Source: CAIZGX01 sp964385405 (GTDB lineage: Bacteria > Bacteroidota > Bacteroidia > Flavobacteriales_D > Sanyastnellaceae). From it: 64,000 nt of DNA. Position numbers and translations under genes: made by a program. Positions 1 through 7,201 of this stretch are shown one piece after another; positions within the stretch are counted from its first letter, which is position 1, and every line of letters starts with the position of its first letter. The DNA is taken from the NCBI GenBank assembly GCA_964385405.1, contig CAYLOT010000005.1, positions 47,326-111,325 on the forward strand, written 5' to 3'. Under the pieces are notes generated by a model, which worked only from the letters and a program-made list of their open reading frames with translations, was not told where the DNA came from and searched no databases.

Positions 1-1
1 A

Positions 2-307
2 AAGAAAGAATTAGGCCTAGACGAAGCAGTGATAGAGAATTTCGGGGTCGTGAGTGAAGAAGTTGCTTCTGCCTTAGCCGAAGGAGCAAGAATGAAATCG
101 GGTAGTGATTATGCCCTGTCTTCAACCGGCTGGGCAGGCCCAGAGGGTGGCGATGAAAAGCATGGTTTAGGAACTATTTTTGTGGCCCTGGCTTCGGAAA
201 AAGGAACAATTGTTAAAAAGTTGAAGTTTGGAAAGAACCGCTCTCGCAACCGAGAAATGGCTACAGACACGGCTTTCATGCTTTTGATCAAAGAAATTCA
301 GAAGTAA
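2..307 (+). CDS. cinA: CinA C-terminal (nicotinamide-nucleotide amidase-like) domain, 5' end outside window
   Basis: The reading frame is open from the first bases, so the start lies before the window. The visible 101 residues match the C-terminal CinA/PncC amidohydrolase domain: the stretch GVVSEEVASALAEGAR, the block STGWAGPEGG and the glycine-rich GLGTIFVAL segment are its usual conserved parts. The family deamidates nicotinamide mononucleotide in pyridine nucleotide recycling. Full-length CinA also carries an N-terminal MoaB-like domain, which cannot be checked here. A cinA-rpmB order is common in Flavobacteriia, which supports the call. The L28 promoter begins just 4 bases after the stop codon. 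Confidence 0.85.
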   Translation, partial: KKELGLDEAVIENFGVVSEEVASALAEGARMKSGSDYALSSTGWAGPEGGDEKHGLGTIFVALASEKGTIVKKLKFGKNRSRNREMATDTAFMLLIKEIQK

Positions 308-310
308 AAA

Positions 311-340
311 TTGGATTTATTAAAAAAGTGCATATATTTG
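311..340 (+). promoter_or_regulatory. Bacteroidota-type promoter of rpmB
   Basis: TTG at 311-313, a 19-nt spacer, then TATATTTG at 333-340. This matches the Bacteroidota housekeeping consensus (TTG or TTTG, 17-23 nt, TAnnTTTG) exactly and lies between the cinA stop and the L28 start. Confidence 0.75.
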
Positions 341-369
341 CACCCCTTTATTCACAAAAACTCATTCTT

Positions 370-603
370 ATGCCACGCATTTGTCAAATTACTGGAAAGA
401 AGACTATCACTGGAAACCACGTTTCCCACTCAAATATTAAGACCCGTAGAAAATTCTATCCAAACTTGCAGTATAAGCGTTTTTGGTTGGCTGAAGAAAG
501 CCGTTGGGTTGAATTGCGCGTGACTCCGAAAGGAATGAAAACCATTAACAAAATTGGTTTAGCTGCTGCAATGAAAAGAGCAAAAGAAAACGGAATCGGA
601 TAA
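370..603 (+). CDS. rpmB: 50S ribosomal protein L28
   Basis: A 77-residue basic protein starting MPRICQITGKK and carrying the L28 signature TGNHVSHSNIKTRRKF and the C-terminal MKTINKIGL segment. It is a structural protein of the large ribosomal subunit. The ATG at 370 fits the family N-terminus; the in-frame ATG at 328 would lie inside the promoter. The two cysteines of zinc-binding L28 variants are not both present (one Cys only), so this is the zinc-independent form. Unlike many relatives, no L33 (rpmG) gene, DUF4295 gene or ftsY follows: a terminator and secDF come next. Confidence 0.97.
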   Translation: MPRICQITGKKTITGNHVSHSNIKTRRKFYPNLQYKRFWLAEESRWVELRVTPKGMKTINKIGLAAAMKRAKENGIG

Positions 604-623
604 GTTTTTTTATATCGAAATTG

Positions 624-652
624 AAAAAGGTTGAGTTCGCTCAACCTTTTTT
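624..652 (+). terminator. Intrinsic terminator after rpmB
   Basis: Hairpin with arms GGTTGAG (629-635) and CTCAACC (640-646), a TTCG tetraloop, A-run before and T-run after the stem. A classic rho-independent terminator, possibly bidirectional because of the flanking A and T runs. Confidence 0.85.
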
Positions 653-684
653 GTTGTGTACTCGGGAAATTCTGCTTATTTCCT

Positions 685-692
685 TATATTTG
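685..692 (+). promoter_or_regulatory. Promoter -7 box of secDF
   Basis: TATATTTG, a perfect TAnnTTTG box, 36 nt before the secDF ATG. No clear -33 TTG is seen at the expected distance. Confidence 0.55.
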
Positions 693-728
693 CAACCCTT
701 AAATTGTTTTGACCAATATTGAATTTAC

Positions 729-3700
729 ATGCAAAATAGATCGCTACTCTGGATTTTCATTATCCTATTAACCCTTTCAGTTGCCTACCTATTGTCGTTT
801 AGCTTTATCTCGAAAAGCTACGAAAGCGTAGTGTACCAAGCTGTTGAAGAGTCTATCACTGACGATTTAGTAAAAGGTGAATTGTTGAAGAACTACGGTG
901 ACACCATGCAGGTTGCTGATTCTCTTCGCGGTGCTGGCTTTGAAGCATACAGAGACAGCATTATCACCATGCGTCACGGAAGTGTTGATGCTTTTGTAAA
1001 AGCAAATTTCGATGAAAAGCGTGAAGCGTTGTTTACTGCGAAATACAACAAGGCACTTCGCGACAGTGCAGACGCAGTGGCTTTCCCATTGATGGGTTAC
1101 AGTTACAGCTATTTGAAATCTCACGAGTTGGCATTGGGTCTTGACTTAAAAGGTGGAATGAGTGTTACCCTCGAAGTAAGTATTCCAGACCTTCTTCTTT
1201 CGTTGAGCGATTACAGCACTGACCCAACTTTCCTTGCAACAATTGAAAATGCGAAGAAAGCACAATTGAATAGCACGGCGGATTTCTTGACTCTTTTCGA
1301 AGAGGAATGGAAAAAATCTGGAAAGCAAGGGCAGCTATGGAGAACCTTCAGCAATCAATCAAATGAGAACAAGTTCAAAGCGAATGACTCTGACGAAGAG
1401 ATTATTAAGGCACTTCGTAAAGAAGCGAACGATGCAATTGACAACACTGAGAATATTATTCGTAAGCGTATTGACCAGTTTGGAGTGACTTCTCCAAACG
1501 TTCAAAAGCAATCGTTAACAAGCCGTATTGTTGTTGAATTACCGGGCGTTACAGACCAAGAGCGTGTTCGTAAGAACTTGAAGAGCACTGCAAATCTTGA
1601 ATTTTGGAATACGTATTTCAACGTAGAGATTGCGCAAGCAATGATTGACTTGAACACGGCTTTAGGAAAAATTCAAGCACCAGAGTTGTACGCGCCTGTT
1701 CAAGATACAGCGAAGAAAGATTCTACCTCAACTGCTCCAGCAGTTAAACCAGATGACCAATTAACCGAAGACGAGAAGAAGCGTAAATACCCATTGTTTG
1801 CGATTTTCGGTCCGAATATTCCAACTGACAACAAAGCTATTCCTTCTGCAATTGCAGGTACAGCTAAGGTTTCAGATATGGAAGCTGTAGACCGCATCTT
1901 CAATTCAGATTTAGCGAAGAGCATGTTCCCAAAAGACTTACGTTTGATGTGGGGTGCGAAACCAGAGAAAGGAATTGCAGTTCTTTATGCTATTAAAGCC
2001 GATGAATTAAATGGCCGTGCACCTCTTGATGGAAAGTCTATTGTTGATGCACGTCAAGATTTCGATCCAATCAAAGGTGGTGTTGTGGTTGAAATGACCA
2101 TGAGTCCTGATGTTGGAGCTCCGAAGTGGAAAGAAATGACTGCGAAGAATGCAGCAGACAACAACAGAGCGGTAGCAGTAGTTATGGATAACTTGGTTTA
2201 TTCTGCTCCTTCTGTAAATGAAGAAATTCCAAACGGAAAATCAGTAATCACATTTGGTTCTGGCGACAACCGCGACAAACAAATTCTTGAAGCAAAAGAT
2301 TTAGCTGGTTTATTGAAAGCAGGTTCTTTACCAGCTCCAGCAAAGATTATCGATGAAGTTGTTGTTGGTCCTAGCCTTGGAGATGAAAACATCAAAGCGG
2401 GTATCTGGTCGTTCGTTGCGGCGTTCATTGTAATTCTTCTTTACATGATATTCTACTACGCTTGGGCGGGTTGGGCAGCAAACGTTGCATTGGTTGCGAA
2501 CTTATTTTTCTTGATTGGTGCACTTGTATCATTGGGCGGAACATTGACTCTTCCTGGTATCGCGGGTATCGTGTTAACCATGGGTATGGCGGTAGATGCG
2601 AACGTATTGATTTACGAACGTGTGAAAGAAGAATTGCGTTTAGGTAAGCCTGTCTCTGTGGCGATGCTTGACGGATTTAAGAAAGCATTGGGCGCGATCA
2701 TCGATGGTAACGCAACAACATTAATCTCAGGTTTAGTCTTGTTGGTTGTTGGAACAGGACCTATGAAAGGGTTCGCAACAACTTTGATCATTGGTATTTT
2801 CACTACGTTATTCACGGCAATCATCATTTCTCGTTTGATTCTTTACAAGCGTTTAGACAGCAAGAAAGAAATTACCTTCTATAGTAACATTACCAAGAAC
2901 TGGTTCACTAAAATGAACTACGACTTCGTAACCAAGCGCTTCTTGTACTACGGTATTTCTGCTACCATTTTGATCGCAGGTGCGGTTTCATGGACTACAC
3001 GTGGATTCAACATGGGTGTTGACTTTGTTGGAGGAACGTCATTCAAAGTGAAGTACGAAGAGAAGGTTGATCCAGAAGCAGTTCGTAGCGCCCTTTCAAC
3101 TGCATTGGTTGAAAACGGAAACGCTGCAGCAAGCACTGTTCAAGCAATTGGTACTGCTGGTAATGAATTAAAGATTACGACTAACTATTTAATCAACGAC
3201 AATTCGAACGACGTTGCACAGCGAGTGCAAAACGACGTAGACAAAGCGTTAGGTACAGTTGGAAAGCACGAGATTACTACTTCGTACAAGGTAGATGCTT
3301 CTATGAGTGATGACTTTAGAGCAGAAGCGGTTTGGGCTGCTGTACTAACATTATTGTTAGTAGGTATTTATGTTGTGTTCCGCTTCCGTAAGATTGACTT
3401 TGCAATTGGTGCAACTGTGGCCTTGTTCCACGATGCGTTGATGGTAATCTGTGCATTCACTTTGTTGAACGGGTTGGTTCCATTCACATTGGAAGTGAAT
3501 CAAAACTTTATCGCTGCAATCTTAACAGTAATCGGTTATTCGATCAACGATACTGTTGTAATCTTTGACCGTATTCGTGAATACTTCCGTGAGCGTCGTA
3601 ACCCAGAGTTGAAGTCTACGATCAACGATGCGTTGAACAGTACCCTTGGTCGTTCGATTAACACGTCTATGACGGTGTTATTGACTTTAGGTGTAATGTT

Positions 3701-3842
3701 CATCTTCGGTAGCGATGATATTCGCGGATTCGTATTCGCAATGATTATCGGGGTAATAAGCGGGGTATACTCTACCTTGTTCATTGCAACTCCGATTGTA
3801 GTGGATATGCGTAAATTATTTGGGAAGAAGGAAGCGAAATAA
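729..3842 (+). CDS. secDF: Protein translocase SecDF, fused
   Basis: SecD and SecF joined in one 1037-residue chain, the usual form in Bacteroidota. It sits in the inner membrane and uses the proton motive force to pull secreted proteins out of the SecYEG channel. An N-terminal membrane segment (about 7-28) is followed by the SecD motif LGLDLKGGMSVTLEV, a long periplasmic region (about 140-550) with a low-complexity Thr/Ala/Pro/Lys linker near residues 320-345, the RND-type membrane bundle with DANVLIYERVKEELR, then the SecF half starting near residue 720 with MGVDFVGGTSFKVKY and a second bundle with SINDTVVIFDRIREYFRERR. The ATG at 729 begins a proper signal-anchor. It is a single-gene unit with its own promoter and terminator. 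The stop codon itself forms the loop of a 9-bp hairpin. Confidence 0.97.
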   Translation: MQNRSLLWIFIILLTLSVAYLLSFSFISKSYESVVYQAVEESITDDLVKGELLKNYGDTMQVADSLRGAGFEAYRDSIITMRHGSVDAFVKANFDEKREALFTAKYNKALRDSADAVAFPLMGYSYSYLKSHELALGLDLKGGMSVTLEVSIPDLLLSLSDYSTDPTFLATIENAKKAQLNSTADFLTLFEEEWKKSGKQGQLWRTFSNQSNENKFKANDSDEEIIKALRKEANDAIDNTENIIRKRIDQFGVTSPNVQKQSLTSRIVVELPGVTDQERVRKNLKSTANLEFWNTYFNVEIAQAMIDLNTALGKIQAPELYAPVQDTAKKDSTSTAPAVKPDDQLTEDEKKRKYPLFAIFGPNIPTDNKAIPSAIAGTAKVSDMEAVDRIFNSDLAKSMFPKDLRLMWGAKPEKGIAVLYAIKADELNGRAPLDGKSIVDARQDFDPIKGGVVVEMTMSPDVGAPKWKEMTAKNAADNNRAVAVVMDNLVYSAPSVNEEIPNGKSVITFGSGDNRDKQILEAKDLAGLLKAGSLPAPAKIIDEVVVGPSLGDENIKAGIWSFVAAFIVILLYMIFYYAWAGWAANVALVANLFFLIGALVSLGGTLTLPGIAGIVLTMGMAVDANVLIYERVKEELRLGKPVSVAMLDGFKKALGAIIDGNATTLISGLVLLVVGTGPMKGFATTLIIGIFTTLFTAIIISRLILYKRLDSKKEITFYSNITKNWFTKMNYDFVTKRFLYYGISATILIAGAVSWTTRGFNMGVDFVGGTSFKVKYEEKVDPEAVRSALSTALVENGNAAASTVQAIGTAGNELKITTNYLINDNSNDVAQRVQNDVDKALGTVGKHEITTSYKVDASMSDDFRAEAVWAAVLTLLLVGIYVVFRFRKIDFAIGATVALFHDALMVICAFTLLNGLVPFTLEVNQNFIAAILTVIGYSINDTVVIFDRIREYFRERRNPELKSTINDALNSTLGRSINTSMTVLLTLGVMFIFGSDDIRGFVFAMIIGVISGVYSTLFIATPIVVDMRKLFGKKEAK

Positions 3843-3851
3843 TTTCGCTTC
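3831..3851 (+). repeat. Inverted repeat whose loop is the secDF stop codon
   Basis: Arms of 9 bases at 3831-3839 and 3843-3851 (GAAGCGAAA and TTTCGCTTC) are perfectly complementary and the 3-nt loop is the TAA stop codon at 3840-3842. Confidence 0.7.
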
Positions 3852-3867
3852 AATACTACTTTGAAAG

Positions 3868-3892
3868 TGCCGGGATTTTCCCGGCATTTTTC
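3868..3892 (+). terminator. Intrinsic terminator after secDF
   Basis: Perfect 8-bp stem (TGCCGGGA at 3868-3875, TCCCGGCA at 3879-3886), a TTT loop, then a run of T. It lies 26 nt after the stop codon and just before the tatA promoter. Confidence 0.85.
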
Positions 3893-3922
3893 TTTGAATC
3901 ACATTCATCAAGCTTACCTTTG
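3893..3922 (+). promoter_or_regulatory. Promoter of tatA and the alkB-like gene
   Basis: TTTG at 3893-3896, 18-nt spacer, TACCTTTG at 3915-3922. Only 4 nt separate the box from the ATG at 3927, so the transcript is probably leaderless. The TTTG overlaps the edge of the upstream terminator. Confidence 0.75.
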
Positions 3923-3926
3923 CGAC

Positions 3927-4241
3927 ATGAGTACCGGCGAGATTCTAATGATATTGTTTATTTACCTTTTGCTTTTCGGAGCGAAGGGTGTGCCCTCTAT
4001 CGCTCGCACGTTGGGAAAGACCATGTATCAATTTCGCAACGCTGCGAAAGATGTTCAAGATGAAATATTGAAAAGCGCCGATGAAATGCGCAAACAAGCG
4101 CGAGCAGAAGTGCCCTTAGATCAATTGATGAATGAGGAAGAGCCCGCACCTATTCGTCCAGCACCTCCTGTAGCGCCTCCTATTCAACAAGAAACGAAAA
4201 CAATTCCTGCCGATGATGTTCAGTCAGGAGGAACTGTATAG
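3927..4241 (+). CDS. tatA: Twin-arginine translocase subunit TatA/TatE family
   Basis: A 104-residue protein with the TatA plan: a short N-terminal membrane helix (about 4-20, ILMILFIYLLLFGAKG), the glycine hinge, then the amphipathic helix containing PSIARTLGKTMYQFRNA and a charged, Pro-rich tail. TatA multimers form the pore for folded proteins in the Tat pathway. The ATG at 3927 is chosen because an upstream in-frame ATG at 3861 would overlap the secDF terminator and the promoter box. The 3' end overlaps the next gene by 29 nt. TatC is not in the window. TatA and TatB cannot be told apart with certainty by sequence alone. Confidence 0.9.
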   Translation: MSTGEILMILFIYLLLFGAKGVPSIARTLGKTMYQFRNAAKDVQDEILKSADEMRKQARAEVPLDQLMNEEEPAPIRPAPPVAPPIQQETKTIPADDVQSGGTV

Positions 4242-4773
4242 TTCAAACGGAGAAGAACTTATTCTTCATCACGGTATTTTTCAATCCTTTTCCATTCAAG
4301 ATTTTCTTGTATTGCCTTGGCAGCAAAACACCATTCGTGTATTTGGAAAAGAGCATTTGGAGCCGCGCTTAACGTGTTATTTCGGTCCTGCATATACTTA
4401 TTCAACAGTTCATTGGGAGGCTAAAGAAATTCCAACAGTTCTTTTTCAACTCAAACAAAAAATTGAAGCCTTAGCGAATACAGAATTTAATGCGGTGCTC
4501 TGCAATTACTACAGAGACGGGCAAGACAGCATGGGTTGGCACAGCGACAATGAAAAAGAAATGGATTCTTCAGTTATTGCTTCGGTGTCTATTGGAGGTG
4601 AACGCATGATTAAATTCAAATCGCGAAATGATAAGAAAACGTTATCTTTTCCTCTGCCCCACGGCTCGTTGCTGTTGATGAATAATTTCCAAGAAAATTG
4701 GCAACATGCCATTGGGAAAGTTAAATCTGCTTCACCCCGAATAAACTTCACTTTTCGAAAGATGCATTGTTAG
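4213..4773 (+). CDS. AlkB-like Fe(II)/2-oxoglutarate-dependent dioxygenase
   Basis: A 186-residue protein of the AlkB family, closest in layout to the short ALKBH2/3-like bacterial type. It contains NYYRDGQDSMGWHSDNEKE, with the iron ligands His110 and Asp112, the distal ligand His165 in WQHAIGK, and the 2-oxoglutarate-binding arginines Arg176 and Arg182 in PRINFTFRK. The family removes alkyl groups from DNA or RNA bases by oxidation. The two N-terminal methionines (4213, 4216) are alternative starts; both lie inside tatA, so the two genes are probably co-transcribed. Substrate (DNA repair or RNA) cannot be decided from sequence. Confidence 0.92.
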   Translation: MMFSQEELYSSNGEELILHHGIFQSFSIQDFLVLPWQQNTIRVFGKEHLEPRLTCYFGPAYTYSTVHWEAKEIPTVLFQLKQKIEALANTEFNAVLCNYYRDGQDSMGWHSDNEKEMDSSVIASVSIGGERMIKFKSRNDKKTLSFPLPHGSLLLMNNFQENWQHAIGKVKSASPRINFTFRKMHC

Positions 4774-4817
4774 ACGGAAGAGGACATTCCGCTTCACCAT
4801 GTTTTTCAGTTTGTTCT

Positions 4818-4825
4818 TATCTTTG
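4818..4825 (+). promoter_or_regulatory. Promoter -7 box of the fused E1 gene
   Basis: TATCTTTG, 6 nt before the ATG at 4832. It fixes the start: the in-frame ATG at 4799 would be upstream of the promoter. Confidence 0.6.
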
Positions 4826-4831
4826 CACCCT

Positions 4832-7201
4832 ATGAGTTTGGCAGGCAAAACCGCGGTAAATGACACCGCTAAGCAAATGTTACTTGACGACTATTTCTTG
4901 GCTTGTTTGAGCCGTGAAGCTTCGTTGTTGGGTAGAAAGGAAGTTCTTACTGGAAAAGCCAAATTTGGTATTTTCGGTGACGGAAAGGAATTGGCGCAAA
5001 TAGCCATGGCCAAACAATTTCAGAACGGTGATTGGAGATCGGGTTATTACCGCGATCAGACGTTTATGATGGCCATTGGGCAGCTTACTGTTCAGCAATA
5101 TTTCGCGGCGCTCTACGCGCACACAGATACTGAGAAGGAACCGTCTTCAGGTGGAAGACAGATGGGAGGGCATTTTTCTACACGTGTTTTAGATTCAAAC
5201 GGAAATTGGAAGAATACGATGGAGATGAAAAATTCATCTTCAGATATTTCGCCGACAGGCGGACAAATGCCTCGATTATTGGGATTGGCGCAAGCTTCGA
5301 AATACTACAAGGCGAATACTGACCTTCATTCGAGAACGCAGTTTTCAAATAAAGGAAATGAAGTAGCTTTTGGAACCATAGGTGATTCAAGCACTTCAGA
5401 AGGTTTGTTCTGGGAAACCATGAACGCTTCTGCTGTTTTAGGCGTGCCTATGTGCATGTGTGTTTGGGACAATGGATGGGGAATTTCAGTTCCGAAAAAA
5501 TATCAGACTGCTAAGGAAAGTATCTCGGAATCGTTGAGTGGAATGCAGAGCGAGCCGGGTGAAAGAGGAATAAAAATATTCAAGGCGAAGGGTTGGGATT
5601 ACGCGGAATTGATGCTCAAGTTCGAGCAAGCTGTTAAGCATTCGCGCGCACACCATCAGCCTGTTTTAATTCATGTTGAAGAAATTACTCAACCGCAAGG
5701 GCACAGCACGAGCGGTTCTCACGAGCGTTACAAGACAAAAGATTTGTTGGAATGGTATGAAGAGTTCGATTGTATTGTTCAGTTTGGAAAATTCTTGACA
5801 GATAAAAAAGTTGCGAAGCAAGAAGAGTTAGACGAGCTGCGCGCGAAAGCAAAAGCGCAAGCACGCGCCGAACAACGCGCTGCATGGGACGAATTCCGCG
5901 CGCAGATTCAGGCCGACGTGAACGCGGCCATTGCTTTGCTCGAAGCAGCAGGACAATCGGAAGCAGCAGCTTCATTGAAAAACAACGGAGAAGCAATTCG
6001 CAAAGATGTTTTCGAAGCCATTCGAAAAGTATTGCGCACGGTTCGTGGGCAACACTCCGCTGAAATTCAAAATATAAAAAATTGGTTAGCCAGTGCGCAA
6101 GAGCGCATGCACAAAGCATACAGCAGCGACCTTTACAGTGAGCGTCATGATTTAGATCGCTCGGTTCCTGTTCAATATGCAGGAGATGCGGAAATGGTTG
6201 ACGGACGCGTTGTGCTTCGCGATTTTTGGGATGCTAAACTTTCCGAAATGCCCGAGGTATTAATCTTCGGTGAAGACGTTGGAAAGATTGGCGGAGTGAA
6301 TCAAACGTGTGAAGGCCTTCAAGAAAAATACGGAGAATTACGCGTGAGCGATACGGGTATTCGCGAAGCAACAATCGTTGGACAAGCCATAGGTTTGGCC
6401 ATGCGCGGACTACGTCCGGTTGCGGAAATTCAATACTTAGACTACATCTACTACGCGCTTCAAATTATGCGCGACGATTTAGCTACGGTGCGTTACCGTT
6501 CTGCTGGCGGACAGATGGCTCCGGCGATTATTAGCACGCGCGGACACAGATTAGAAGGCATTTGGCACAGCGGAAGCCCTATGGGTGCTATCATTAGCAG
6601 TGTTCGTGGAATGGTGGTGTGTGTTCCAAGGAATATGACACAAGCCGCGGGAATGTATAATAATTTGTTGAAAGGAAACGATCCTGCTTTGGTGGTTGAG
6701 TGTTTGAACGGTTATCGCAAGAAAGAAAAAATGCCAAGCAATCTTTCTGAAATGGTTGTTCCTATTGGTGTTGCAGAGGTGGTGAAGGTAGGAAGTGATA
6801 TCACTGTTGTATCGTACGGAAGTACTCTTCACTTGTGTTTGAACGCAGCCGACGAGTTAGCGAACATGGGAATTTCTGTCGAAGTGGTAGACGCGCAAAC
6901 GCTTCTTCCATTCGATACAACAGGCGTTTCAGCTTCAAGTGTTCAGAAAACAAATCGCTTGGTTGTGGTAGATGAAGACGTGGAAGGCGGAGCTTCGGCT
7001 TACTTGTTAGATCAAATCATTAACAAACAAGGTTCTTTCAACTACTTAGACGCGCAACCCATAACGGTTACTTCAAAGCCGCATTTACCGGCCTATTCAA
7101 CCGATGGCGATTACTTCAGTAAGCCGTCTGTTGACGATATCGTTGAAGCTATTTATGCGGTGATGTCAGAAGGAAATCCTGCAAGATTTCCGAGGATTTA
7201 G
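4832..7201 (+). CDS. 2-oxoacid dehydrogenase E1, alpha and beta subunits fused
   Basis: 789 residues joining E1-alpha and E1-beta of a pyruvate or branched-chain 2-oxoacid dehydrogenase complex. The alpha half carries the thiamine diphosphate motif GDSSTSEGLFWETMN through WDNGWGISVP; the beta half starts near residue 460 with FWDAKLSEMPEVLIFGEDVG and includes the transketolase C-terminal domain. E1 decarboxylates the 2-oxoacid and passes the acyl group to lipoyl-E2, which is not in the window. Between the halves, about residues 330-440, is an Ala/Arg/Glu-rich, coiled-coil-like linker with GC-richer codon use than the rest. The gene stands alone and its stop overlaps the convergent TonB receptor by 4 nt. 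Substrate specificity (pyruvate or branched-chain) is not resolved. Confidence 0.88.
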   Translation: MSLAGKTAVNDTAKQMLLDDYFLACLSREASLLGRKEVLTGKAKFGIFGDGKELAQIAMAKQFQNGDWRSGYYRDQTFMMAIGQLTVQQYFAALYAHTDTEKEPSSGGRQMGGHFSTRVLDSNGNWKNTMEMKNSSSDISPTGGQMPRLLGLAQASKYYKANTDLHSRTQFSNKGNEVAFGTIGDSSTSEGLFWETMNASAVLGVPMCMCVWDNGWGISVPKKYQTAKESISESLSGMQSEPGERGIKIFKAKGWDYAELMLKFEQAVKHSRAHHQPVLIHVEEITQPQGHSTSGSHERYKTKDLLEWYEEFDCIVQFGKFLTDKKVAKQEELDELRAKAKAQARAEQRAAWDEFRAQIQADVNAAIALLEAAGQSEAAASLKNNGEAIRKDVFEAIRKVLRTVRGQHSAEIQNIKNWLASAQERMHKAYSSDLYSERHDLDRSVPVQYAGDAEMVDGRVVLRDFWDAKLSEMPEVLIFGEDVGKIGGVNQTCEGLQEKYGELRVSDTGIREATIVGQAIGLAMRGLRPVAEIQYLDYIYYALQIMRDDLATVRYRSAGGQMAPAIISTRGHRLEGIWHSGSPMGAIISSVRGMVVCVPRNMTQAAGMYNNLLKGNDPALVVECLNGYRKKEKMPSNLSEMVVPIGVAEVVKVGSDITVVSYGSTLHLCLNAADELANMGISVEVVDAQTLLPFDTTGVSASSVQKTNRLVVVDEDVEGGASAYLLDQIINKQGSFNYLDAQPITVTSKPHLPAYSTDGDYFSKPSVDDIVEAIYAVMSEGNPARFPRI

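Noticed and set aside
5685..6119. 144-residue minus-strand frame in the E1 gene
   Set aside because: Shadow of the GC-rich linker of the E1 gene; no start context or recognisable domain.
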